Shown in pieces: positions 33,918 through 41,948 of a stretch of 64,000 bases of DNA. A program made the position numbers and the translations under genes. Each line of letters begins with the position of its first letter. Position 1 is the first letter of the stretch. The DNA is from G963674955 sp963674955 (GTDB lineage: Bacteria; Desulfobacterota; Desulfovibrionia; Desulfovibrionales; Desulfovibrionaceae): assembly GCA_963674955.2 (NCBI GenBank), contig CAXXKR010000001.1:434001-498000 (forward strand), given 5' to 3'. Under the pieces are notes generated by a model. It saw only the letters and a program-made list of their open reading frames with translations. It had not been told where the DNA came from and did not search any database.

Positions 33918-34397
33918 CTAGGCGTCCGATTCCCTGCGTCTCGATTCCTTGCGCATCTCGCGGCGCACAAGGGCCTCCCTGTTGCGCCGCTCGGCGGTCT
34001 GGTCCTCCGGGACCAGGGGCGGCACGGGCGTTGGCCTGCCCTTGGTGTCCAGGGCCACGTAGGTAAGGTAGGCGGACCCGGTGTGCCGGACGCGTCCCGT
34101 GAACAGGTTTTCCGCTTCCACGCGCACCCCGATTTCCATGCTGGATCGGCCGACCATGTTCAGGCTGGCCTTGAAGATCAGCAGTTCGCCCACATAGGCC
34201 GGGGCCAGAAAGTCCATGCGGTCGATGCTGGCCGTGACCACGTTGCCCTTGGCGTGGCGCATGGCCACGACGCCGCCTGCGGTGTCGATGTGCTTGAGGA
34301 TTACGCCGCCGTGCAGATTGCCGGCGGGGTTGGTGTCCTGGGGCAGGACGCGGTGGGTCATTATCACTGCGGTTTCAGATGCCTTTTTTCCGGTCAT
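33918..34397 (-). CDS. acyl-CoA thioesterase (hotdog fold, YciA/BACH type)
   Basis: A 159-residue hotdog-fold thioesterase. The family motif HRVLPQDTNPAGNLHGGVILKHID, with Asn and His-Gly-Gly at the active site, and the later FLAPAYVGELLIFKASLN fit YciA/acyl-CoA hydrolase proteins. It hydrolyses acyl-CoA to free acid and CoA. A charged Arg/Glu-rich C-terminal tail extends it. The ATG at 34397 overlaps the stop of the preceding small gene. Confidence 0.88.
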   Translation of the reverse strand: MTGKKASETAVIMTHRVLPQDTNPAGNLHGGVILKHIDTAGGVVAMRHAKGNVVTASIDRMDFLAPAYVGELLIFKASLNMVGRSSMEIGVRVEAENLFTGRVRHTGSAYLTYVALDTKGRPTPVPPLVPEDQTAERRNREALVRREMRKESRRRESDA

Positions 34398-34642
34398 GCT
34401 CGATCTTCCTTTGTCTTTCCGTATGTTATCCTGGCTTCCCAGACCATCATGCCGATCTTGCGGCCCAGGTCGGACTGGCGCGTCCTGATCAGCGCCTCGG
34501 CCGCCTGCCGGTCGCCCTTGGCCTTGAGCAGGGTGGCGGATTCCAGGTCCCGCAAATATCGTTCGCATTCGTGGATCATGCCTGAGAGATCAATGGTTTC
34601 AATTTCCTTTGGCACGCGAACGGACCGGACTTTTCTGCTCAT
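34394..34642 (-). CDS. small hypothetical protein, coupled to the thioesterase gene
   Basis: An 82-residue helical, charged protein with no recognised domain. It starts with ATG after a GAGGGG site, and its stop overlaps the thioesterase start by four bases, so the two are co-translated. It has one cysteine and no membrane segment. Confidence 0.55.
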   Translation of the reverse strand: MSRKVRSVRVPKEIETIDLSGMIHECERYLRDLESATLLKAKGDRQAAEALIRTRQSDLGRKIGMMVWEARITYGKTKEDRA

Positions 34643-34786
34643 GGCAACCCCTCGAAGTGTTATACGGATGGCATTACGTTTTGATTACAAGGGGGGCGAA
34701 AAAAGTCAAGGCGCAGAGGGCTGACCGTCCGGCGGCCTGCGGCAAAAAATGTTTATTGGCTGATGGTTGCGCTATCCTGAAAAGTT

Positions 34787-37700
34787 TCAGATTCTCGCCC
34801 AGGCCTGCTCCATGAAGGTCTCAAGGGTCAGCTGGTTGGTGGGCTGGGCCGTGCCGTCGAAGGCCAGGGTGACCACGGGCAGGGAGTGCTTGTCGGATAT
34901 TTCGCGCAGCAGGGACTGGGCCAGTGTGCCGGGCATGCAGCCGAAGGGGATGGCGCTGACCACGCCGCATATCCCGTGCCCGGCCATTTCCAGGGTCTTG
35001 CCGATGGTCAGCACGGCCTCGCCGCGCACCGCGTCCGGCAGGTAGGGGTGGGCCAGCTTGAGAATTTCGCTCATGTCCGGCTCGTGAATGGCCTCGAGAA
35101 ATCCGTTGAACCTGTTTTCCAGCCTGCGGGCGATTTTTTTCTGGATGCGGTCCTTGAGGCTCATGGCCAGATAGGGCTTGAGTCTTTTCTTGTGCCGGGC
35201 TTCGCGCTTGTGGATGTGCGTGATGTAGTAAATCCACTCGTCGGCTCCGGCCAGACGCGCCTCTCCGCCCAGTTCCTCCACCTTGCGCACCAAGTCCTCG
35301 TTGGAAAAACGGTTGGAGCGCACGAATATCTCACCCACGATGCCGACCACGGGCCTCTTGTCCCTGGTCCGGGGCAGGCGGGCAAAGGCCTTGCGAATTT
35401 TGGCCATGAGCGGGGCCAGGTTTTTGCCCGGGGTTTCCACCCAGCGGTCCAGCTCGTCGGCGCAAAAGGCGTAGAGGCTGTCCGCCGAGCCCTTTTCCAG
35501 CTCATAGGGGCGGGTGCGGTGCAGGCACTTGATGAGCAGGTCGTAGGCCACCACCCCTTCCCAGGAGCGGGAGGCGAACTTGCTCCCGGCCCGGGCCATG
35601 TCGCTGTAGAGATTCATGCTTTGCATGGGCGAGAAGAGCGGCACGTCTTCCAGCCCTTCGTCGTCGAGCAGTGCGCGCTGAAAGCGTCCGTACTGCCCGA
35701 AACGGCACGGCCCTTCGCCTCCGGGCATGAAGAACGCGGAGCGGTCCGGGTCGAAATCCGGGGCCTGGATTTTTGCCAGCAGGTCGCCCGTGGTCACGGC
35801 GCAGGGGTAGCACTCCTTGCCGGAAAGCCTCTTGCGCGCCAGGGCTACGGCCTCGTCTCCGCCCACGGGCATCACTTCGGACTTCAGGCCGCAGGAGCGG
35901 AAGGCCGCGCAGATGGCCCGGCAATGGTCGGACATGTTGGGGCTGTAAATGATCCGGTCCGCAAGGGACATGGAACGCCGCGCCGCCATCCGCGCAGGCG
36001 GCGGCTCAAGGCCGTTTGCCGCGTCGATGCTGTCCAGAAAGGCCTCGCAACGGGTCAGGGCCCCGGCGTCCGCGCTGTGTTCGTCGATTTCCAGGTGCAG
36101 ATAGGGCTTGCCGCGCATCTCGCGGGCGAATTCCTTTTCAATGAAGGAGTCCGGGCCGCAGGAAAAGCTGCCAAGCTGCAGGGCGAAGAGATTCGGCTGG
36201 CTGCGGATGAAGCGCGCGGCCCTGAGCAGCCGTTGCCCGGAACGCCAGTACATGCCGGGGCTGGGGTCGTCCTTTTCATCCAGGGGCAGAAAATCCATGG
36301 GCAGGGTGGCCACGTCCAATCCGGCCAGTTTCTTGGGTATGTCCAGGTTCAGGCCGGGATCAAAGGCGTTGTAGGAGCGTCCGCAAATCACCAGGGCGCG
36401 TTGGTCCAGTCCTTGGATGAATTTTCGTCCCCTTTCCCTGATCCTTTCCTCGAATTCCTCCTGCGCCTTGTCGGCCTCGGCCATGGCCCGGCGGATTTCC
36501 ACGGAACCGACGCCAAAGGGCCTGAAAATCCTTTTCAGCTCGCGGACCAGGAATTCCGGTCCGAGGTCGAAGCGCACGGCCGGGGCCAGGATGCGCACGT
36601 CTGGGCGGCCGTTTCTGAGCTGGCTGCGGACCTGATATGGAAAGCTTTGGGTCAGGGGGCAGGCCAGGCTGGCCGGGTCGCCGGGCGAAGCCGAATTGAT
36701 CACGCCGGGTATGAACAGGGTCTTCAGGCCCTGCTCAATCAGGCTGTGGGCGTGGCCGAATCCCGTCTTGACCGGAAAGCAGGCGTCCGCCTGCACGGCC
36801 TGGACGCCGAGGCGCACCACCTCCTTGTTGGTCGCGCCGGAAACCAGCGGCTCGAATCCCAGTTCCCAGAGCAGTGTCGAATACCAGGGCAGGCTGTCGT
36901 GCATGAAAAAGGACATGGGCAGCCCGATTTCGCCCCTCGCGCTCTTTCCGTCCCCGGACCGGAAAGACTCGAGGCGCGCCTCATGGGATTTGGTCAATGC
37001 CTCGCGCCTGAATTCGAAGAGGTCCGGGATATTGTTTTCAATCCTGGACCTGATGTCGTATTTTTCGCAGCGGCCGCCGTAGAAGAGTTTGTCCTCGCGA
37101 CCGTCGATGGTCACGCGGTTGATTTCGCACTGGTTGTCGCAGCCGTTGCAGGTGAAGGACTTGATGGAATAGGCCACGTCCGCCAGATCAAAGCCCCGGA
37201 AGGTGGAGGCCCTGTCTGCTGAACTGTCCCTGGCGATGAGGGCCATGCCGATGGCCCCGGTCACGTCGTGGTTCGGCGGGACCGTCACCTCCCGGTCCAG
37301 GTACTTCTCGAAGGCCGCGGTCACCGAGCGGTTGAAGGCCGTGCCGCCCTGGAAAAAGATGTTTTGGCCTATGGGTTTGGCGCCCACCACCCGGTTGATG
37401 TAGTTCTGGACGATGGAGTAGGCCAGCCCGGCCAGGATGTCGTCCTTTTCCGCGCCCTGCTGCAGGTTGGACTGCAGGGAGTTTTCCATGAACACGGTGC
37501 AGCGTTCGCCCAGGGCGCAAGGGGCCTTGGCGGAAAGGGCCATGTCCTGGAACTGTCCCTTGATTTCCACATCCAGTTTTTCGGCTTGTTCCTCCAGAAA
37601 GGAACCGGTGCCTGCGGCGCAGGCCTTGTTCATCTCGAAATCAACGATGACCCCGTCCCTGAGGGAAATGAATTTGGAGTCCTGGCCTCCGATCTCGAAG

Positions 37701-38974
37701 ATGGTGTCCACTGTGGGGTCTATGGCCGCCGCCGCCGTGGCCTGGGCCGTGATCTCGTTCTTGACCACGTCGGCCTGGACGAAGTCCGCGATCATGTACC
37801 TGCCTGAGCCTGTGGTGCCCACGCCCGCGATGTCCACGACATCCAGAATGCTTCTTTCGGCCAGCTCGGCGCGAATCTCGGAAAGGCCCCGGCGAACGGC
37901 CTCGATGGGTCGGCTTGCCGTGCGCAGGTAGCGCTTGGCCAGCAGCGATCCCTTTTGGTCCACAAGGGCCAGATTGGTGCTGATGGAACCCACGTCGATG
38001 CCCATATAGGCCTTGATGCGTCCGTTGCCGGTTTCCGGCGTGAAAAGCGCGGACCGGGTTTTCAGGGTCATGTGCCTTTGACGGAAGGTGTCGTCCTCGC
38101 CGACGAGCCGGGGACGGGTTTTGCCGTCGTGGGTCTGGGTTTCCACCGCCCTTTTCAGGCCGGACATGTTTCCGAAAACCGCGGACTCGTCCAGCCTGGC
38201 TTTCAGGGCCGCGCCCATTGCGCCCATCTGGGTCGGTTGCTCCGGGATGATCAGGTCGTCCAGGCCGAAGATTTCCCTGAAGGCCCGGACAACGCCCCTG
38301 TTCAGGCTGACTCCGCCCATGAAGGCCGCCCTGCCGCCCAGGGGCCTGCCCCGGACGATGGCTCCGCGAAAGTTGCGGACCACGGCGAAGCAGAGGCCGG
38401 AGACGATGTCCTCAAGGGGCGTCGCTATCTGCTGCAGATGGATCATGTCCGACTTGGCGAAGACCGAACAGCGGCCGGCGATCCTGGCCGGGCGTTTGGA
38501 GGCCAGGGCCAGTTCCGCGAAATTGTCGAGGGAAAGTTTCATGCGTTCGGCCTGCTGGTCGAGAAAGGCTCCGGTTCCGGCGGCGCAGACCGAGTTCAGG
38601 GAAAAATCGCGAACGTAACCCTTGTCCAGGAGGATGAGCTTGGAGTCTTCGCCGCCCATCTCGAAGATGGCGCTCGCCTCGGGATGCAGCAGGGAGGTGG
38701 ACAGGGCGAAGGCGCTCAGTTCGTTGACGTGGGGCGCGTTGAGGACCCTGGCCAGGAGCCTGCCGGAACCGCCGGTGACCGCCAGCCTGAGGCCGGGAAA
38801 ATCATACATGGCCGGGCCGAGCATGTTCAGGGCGCAGGCCAGTGGCCGCCCCTGATGGCGCAGGTAGCGGTGGTGGACCAGCCTGGGTTCGCGGCCGGTG
38901 AAATCGACCACGGCGAGCTTTACGCTGACCGAACCGGAGTCAATTCCCGCTATATGGTTGCCGCTGTCGCTCAT
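34787..38974 (-). CDS. tandem acyl-CoA dehydratase activase-like protein (BadF/BcrA family, 1,395 residues)
   Basis: A very long protein with two ASKHA ATPase domains in tandem. The first (GIDSGSVSVKLAVVD, EMGGEDSKL, CAAGTGAF, GRCSVF) spans about residues 1-290. The second (GIDVGSISTNLALVD, EIGGQDSKF, CAAGTGSF, ERCTVF) spans about 310-590. Next come a DUF2229-like activase region and a C-terminal part resembling a 2-hydroxyacyl-CoA dehydratase subunit (CYPCAVTTG, FGCMPG). Each ASKHA domain keeps the two cysteines that, in HgdC, hold a bridging [4Fe-4S] cluster between monomers. No dehydratase gene is near. The exact reaction is unknown. ATG at 38974 is used; GTG at 38998 is an alternative. 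It overlaps the upstream gene. Confidence 0.8.
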   Translation of the reverse strand: MSDSGNHIAGIDSGSVSVKLAVVDFTGREPRLVHHRYLRHQGRPLACALNMLGPAMYDFPGLRLAVTGGSGRLLARVLNAPHVNELSAFALSTSLLHPEASAIFEMGGEDSKLILLDKGYVRDFSLNSVCAAGTGAFLDQQAERMKLSLDNFAELALASKRPARIAGRCSVFAKSDMIHLQQIATPLEDIVSGLCFAVVRNFRGAIVRGRPLGGRAAFMGGVSLNRGVVRAFREIFGLDDLIIPEQPTQMGAMGAALKARLDESAVFGNMSGLKRAVETQTHDGKTRPRLVGEDDTFRQRHMTLKTRSALFTPETGNGRIKAYMGIDVGSISTNLALVDQKGSLLAKRYLRTASRPIEAVRRGLSEIRAELAERSILDVVDIAGVGTTGSGRYMIADFVQADVVKNEITAQATAAAAIDPTVDTIFEIGGQDSKFISLRDGVIVDFEMNKACAAGTGSFLEEQAEKLDVEIKGQFQDMALSAKAPCALGERCTVFMENSLQSNLQQGAEKDDILAGLAYSIVQNYINRVVGAKPIGQNIFFQGGTAFNRSVTAAFEKYLDREVTVPPNHDVTGAIGMALIARDSSADRASTFRGFDLADVAYSIKSFTCNGCDNQCEINRVTIDGREDKLFYGGRCEKYDIRSRIENNIPDLFEFRREALTKSHEARLESFRSGDGKSARGEIGLPMSFFMHDSLPWYSTLLWELGFEPLVSGATNKEVVRLGVQAVQADACFPVKTGFGHAHSLIEQGLKTLFIPGVINSASPGDPASLACPLTQSFPYQVRSQLRNGRPDVRILAPAVRFDLGPEFLVRELKRIFRPFGVGSVEIRRAMAEADKAQEEFEERIRERGRKFIQGLDQRALVICGRSYNAFDPGLNLDIPKKLAGLDVATLPMDFLPLDEKDDPSPGMYWRSGQRLLRAARFIRSQPNLFALQLGSFSCGPDSFIEKEFAREMRGKPYLHLEIDEHSADAGALTRCEAFLDSIDAANGLEPPPARMAARRSMSLADRIIYSPNMSDHCRAICAAFRSCGLKSEVMPVGGDEAVALARKRLSGKECYPCAVTTGDLLAKIQAPDFDPDRSAFFMPGGEGPCRFGQYGRFQRALLDDEGLEDVPLFSPMQSMNLYSDMARAGSKFASRSWEGVVAYDLLIKCLHRTRPYELEKGSADSLYAFCADELDRWVETPGKNLAPLMAKIRKAFARLPRTRDKRPVVGIVGEIFVRSNRFSNEDLVRKVEELGGEARLAGADEWIYYITHIHKREARHKKRLKPYLAMSLKDRIQKKIARRLENRFNGFLEAIHEPDMSEILKLAHPYLPDAVRGEAVLTIGKTLEMAGHGICGVVSAIPFGCMPGTLAQSLLREISDKHSLPVVTLAFDGTAQPTNQLTLETFMEQAWARI

Positions 38975-40208
38975 TGTCGATGTCGCGCTGATGAACACTG
39001 TTTTTGGTCGTCAGGGCGGAGATTAACGCAAGGAACAGGACTATTGCAACATTGCTTTGGTAGAAAAGGGTGCTGATCATGCCCTGGGCCAGAGTCGCCG
39101 CCAGAATTCCGGCCCCGAACAGGGAACGCATCCCGGCGGCGCGCAGGGAGCAGGCCGCGAAAAGTGCCAGGGGACCGGCCAGCCCCCAGACCAGAATGAA
39201 CCGGACCCAGAAGATGTGGATGTTCAGGGGCAGGACGTACATGGCCTTGGCCTGAATCTGCCACTGGTCCGGATCGGCCAGGGGCAGGTTCACGGGCAGG
39301 GGTATGCCTGTCGGAAAGCCCGTCAGCATGTTCATCGGGTAGTCCGCGAACATCCGGGCCACATTGGTCCAGAGCCGCAGTCCGTACATGTGCTGAAGAA
39401 CCCTGCCGGCCTCCGGCGTGAAGTAAATGGCGTAACCCGCGGCAAAGAGCAGGGCCAGGGCCGAAAGCGCACGGCCCCTCATTTTGCCCTTGTCCAGAAA
39501 AAGGAGCAGGGCCGCGCCGGTCAAAAGGGCCGTGGGCGAGAACGTGGATATGAGTCCGGCCAGGATCAGAACCCTGCCGAAGACCGCGCCTTTGCCCCTG
39601 GTGTCCGATCCGAGTCCCGCCCCGAGGCCGACCAGGAGCAGGCAGGCCGGATACTCGGCCCGGCCCATGCGGTCGGCGGCCACCACGTAGCCCGCCATGC
39701 CGCTGCTGGCTACGAAATCAACAAGAAGGAGAAAGCCGGTCACGGCCCCGAAGGTCCTAAAGTTTTTTCGGGACGGCAGGCCAAAGGTCATGGCCCAGGC
39801 TGCGGCGAAAAGCAGATAGGCCAGGGGCCTTGCCTCCTGGATGGGCAGGGCCGCCTCGTGGTTGGCGGCCAGCCAGGGGGCGGCGGTGCGGAACAGGACG
39901 GCCGCGAAGAGCAGGAAAAAAACAAGCTTGGCCAGGATTTTGCCCCGGCTCCGTTTTGGGGGTTGAACGGCAAAAGGCGCGTCCGATTTGCGCTTGACGA
40001 TGCTGACGATGATGGCCAGGCCCGCAAGGGCCAGCCAGAATCCGTCGTTGAGGGCCGTGATGCGGTCCAGGTCCATGGGCGCGCCGGAAATCTTCATGGA
40101 GGCCAGGCCCAGGGGGTGGACTACGTAGGCCAACAAAAGGGGAACCCAGGCCATTCGGGTTCCCTTGAATTTGTCGCCTTGAAGGGCATTGGTCCGCATC
40201 TGGTTCAT
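38940..40208 (-). CDS. polytopic membrane protein of unknown function
   Basis: A 422-residue protein with about ten hydrophobic segments spread over its length, e.g. FLLFAAVLFRTAAPWLA and LLLVGLGAGLG. The overall look recalls O-antigen ligase or polysaccharide-handling membrane proteins, but I saw no conserved motif to support that. Its end overlaps the start of the tandem activase gene by 35 bases, so they are probably co-expressed. Confidence 0.6.
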   Translation of the reverse strand: MNQMRTNALQGDKFKGTRMAWVPLLLAYVVHPLGLASMKISGAPMDLDRITALNDGFWLALAGLAIIVSIVKRKSDAPFAVQPPKRSRGKILAKLVFFLLFAAVLFRTAAPWLAANHEAALPIQEARPLAYLLFAAAWAMTFGLPSRKNFRTFGAVTGFLLLVDFVASSGMAGYVVAADRMGRAEYPACLLLVGLGAGLGSDTRGKGAVFGRVLILAGLISTFSPTALLTGAALLLFLDKGKMRGRALSALALLFAAGYAIYFTPEAGRVLQHMYGLRLWTNVARMFADYPMNMLTGFPTGIPLPVNLPLADPDQWQIQAKAMYVLPLNIHIFWVRFILVWGLAGPLALFAACSLRAAGMRSLFGAGILAATLAQGMISTLFYQSNVAIVLFLALISALTTKNSVHQRDIDNERQRQPYSGN

Positions 40209-40259
40209 GCGGGGTTGGGTACGAGAATGTGAGGAAAAGTCAAGCTTTTGCTTTTCCTC

Positions 40260-41618
40260 CTACTGCTTGGGAGCGATGTAGCCCCAGTCCACCAGCCGCT
40301 GGTAGGAGTACTGGGCCTGCTGTCCCTGGCCCGAGGCCTTGAGAAAGCGGTTGTATTCGTATGCGGCCTTGTCTCTGTGTCCCATGCCTTCCTGGGACAA
40401 GCCCTTGAGGAAGATGATGTTGGCATTGCCGGGCATCATTTTCTCGTAGGAGTTGAAGTCGTTGAAGGCCGAGCCGTACTGGTTGCCCATGAACTTGATT
40501 ATTCCGCTCATCTGATAGCCCTGGGCCTCCTGCGGATAGGCCCGCTTGGCCAGTTGGGCGTAGCGGTCGGCCGTGGACTGGTTCTTCATGGCCAGCTGGC
40601 ACTTGGACATCATTATCAGCCCGGCGTAGTCGTTGGGGGTCATGGACAGGGCTCGCTTGTAGTGGCTTTCCGCAGTGCTGTACTTCTTGCCCGCCATCAT
40701 CTTGTCGCCGTTTTGCAGTTCCTTGATGGTCGGGGCCTGACGGCGGATGGGCGCTATGTTGTCCATGTAGCGGTCGCGGTTGGAGGGCATTGTCTTGGCG
40801 AAGGCGTACTTCGTGGAGGCCTGCTGCACTGCGGTGTTGTAGCGCTCGTCGCTCATGGGGTGGCTGGAGAACATCTGCTGGATGATGTTCGGTTCCTGCT
40901 TGTTCAGGCCCACCAGGACCTCCATGAGGCCGACCATGCCGTGGGGGTTGTATCCGGCCCTGGTCATGTATTCCATGCCCAAGGCGTCGGCCTCTCGCTC
41001 GTCGTCCCGGCTGTACTTGGCCAGAAGCGCTCCCGCGCCGATTCCTCCAAGGCTCTGGACCGCCTGTCCGGAACCGGGCGCGTAGGCGTCGGCCGCGACG
41101 GTCGCCCCGGCCAGAAGTCCTTGGGCCAGCATGCCCCTGGTCATGCGTTCGGCGGTGTGGCGCATGTTCACGTGGCCCAGCTCGTGGCCCAGAAGACCGG
41201 CCAGTTCGGCCTCGTCCTCCAGTTCCAGCAGAATGCCCCTGGTGCAGGCGCAGCTTCCGCCGGGAAAGGTGTATGCGTTGACATAGGTTGCGTTAACGGC
41301 CCTAAACGAGTAGGGCATTTTCGGCCTGTGGGAGAGGCGTCCCATGTTCACACCCACGTTGTTCACGTAGGAGTTGACCTGTTGGTCCTGGAAGGCCCCG
41401 TAGTCCGAGGAGAATTGGTGGGGCGAGTACTGCTTGTCGATGGCCACTTCGCCGGACTCGGACAGCAGCATGAGTTGGGATTCGCCCGTGACCGGATTGA
41501 CCGCGCAGCCCGTGGCCGTGGTGACGGCGGCTCCTGCGGTGGTGACCGTGGCCAGCCAGAGAAAGTCGCGGCGGGTCATCTTCCGGGTTTCGACTCGTTG
41601 GGCAAGGCTTTTGAGCAT
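40260..41618 (-). CDS. M48 family metalloprotease with TPR tail (BepA-like)
   Basis: A 452-residue periplasmic zinc protease. The N-terminus combines a twin-arginine stretch (MTRRDFLW) and a lipobox-like ATGC with Cys38. Zinc-binding HELGH is at 145-149, with the third ligand in DEREADALGMEYM. The C-terminal half contains TPR-like helices (AESHYKRALSMTPNDYAGLIMM). The order is that of BepA/YfgC, which checks outer-membrane protein assembly. The segment before the metal site reads GGSCACTRGIL, where an aromatic GGYIYVTRGLL-type sequence is usual. Start follows GGAGG. Confidence 0.85.
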   Translation of the reverse strand: MLKSLAQRVETRKMTRRDFLWLATVTTAGAAVTTATGCAVNPVTGESQLMLLSESGEVAIDKQYSPHQFSSDYGAFQDQQVNSYVNNVGVNMGRLSHRPKMPYSFRAVNATYVNAYTFPGGSCACTRGILLELEDEAELAGLLGHELGHVNMRHTAERMTRGMLAQGLLAGATVAADAYAPGSGQAVQSLGGIGAGALLAKYSRDDEREADALGMEYMTRAGYNPHGMVGLMEVLVGLNKQEPNIIQQMFSSHPMSDERYNTAVQQASTKYAFAKTMPSNRDRYMDNIAPIRRQAPTIKELQNGDKMMAGKKYSTAESHYKRALSMTPNDYAGLIMMSKCQLAMKNQSTADRYAQLAKRAYPQEAQGYQMSGIIKFMGNQYGSAFNDFNSYEKMMPGNANIIFLKGLSQEGMGHRDKAAYEYNRFLKASGQGQQAQYSYQRLVDWGYIAPKQ

Positions 41619-41654
41619 ATCGTCCTCCAGGGAATCGTTTGCGTTCAGACCATT

Positions 41655-41670
41655 ATTATTTATTTCAGGC
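41655..41670 (+). repeat. 16-base direct repeat, copy 1 (M48/ffh intergenic)
   Basis: ATTATTTATTTCAGGC. It matches the copy at 41748-41763 with one mismatch, 93 bases downstream, in the gap between the divergent M48 and ffh genes. Confidence 0.6.
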
Positions 41671-41747
41671 GCGGAAAATGGTCAATGCCCAAACCTGTTT
41701 TCCTTGGCTTGCCATTGATCAGTGCACGGGACATGCCAAGAGCAAAA

Positions 41748-41763
41748 ATTATTTATTTTAGGC
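41748..41763 (+). repeat. 16-base direct repeat, copy 2 (M48/ffh intergenic)
   Basis: ATTATTTATTTTAGGC, the second copy. Also in this gap, CTGCAC (about 41813) and GTGCAG (about 41831) form an inverted pair. Nothing else is recognised in the 330-base intergenic region apart from the ffh promoter candidate. Confidence 0.6.
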
Positions 41764-41857
41764 TGTTGTGCAGTTTTCAGTCGGAGCGCAAAAGAGATGC
41801 GTGAAAAATTCTGCACTTTTATGGCAAGATGTGCAGGGATTGGCCCTGCCCTGGGCC

Positions 41858-41886
41858 TTGACTGATTTTATCATCTACCTTAACAG
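41858..41886 (+). promoter_or_regulatory. possible ffh promoter
   Basis: TTGACT (41858-41863), a 17-base spacer and TAACAG (41881-41886). The -35 is good, the -10 only half matches. Confidence 0.3.
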
Positions 41887-41948
41887 TCTTTCTCTTTAGC
41901 TGCGCCGATCATGGGCGCTGGAAAACGACCTGAAACGGAGTTTGAGAT

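Noticed and set aside
34886..37222. A 778-codon antisense open frame opposite the tandem activase
   Set aside because: High-GC codon bias produces long antisense frames; the sense strand carries conserved ATPase and Cys motifs.
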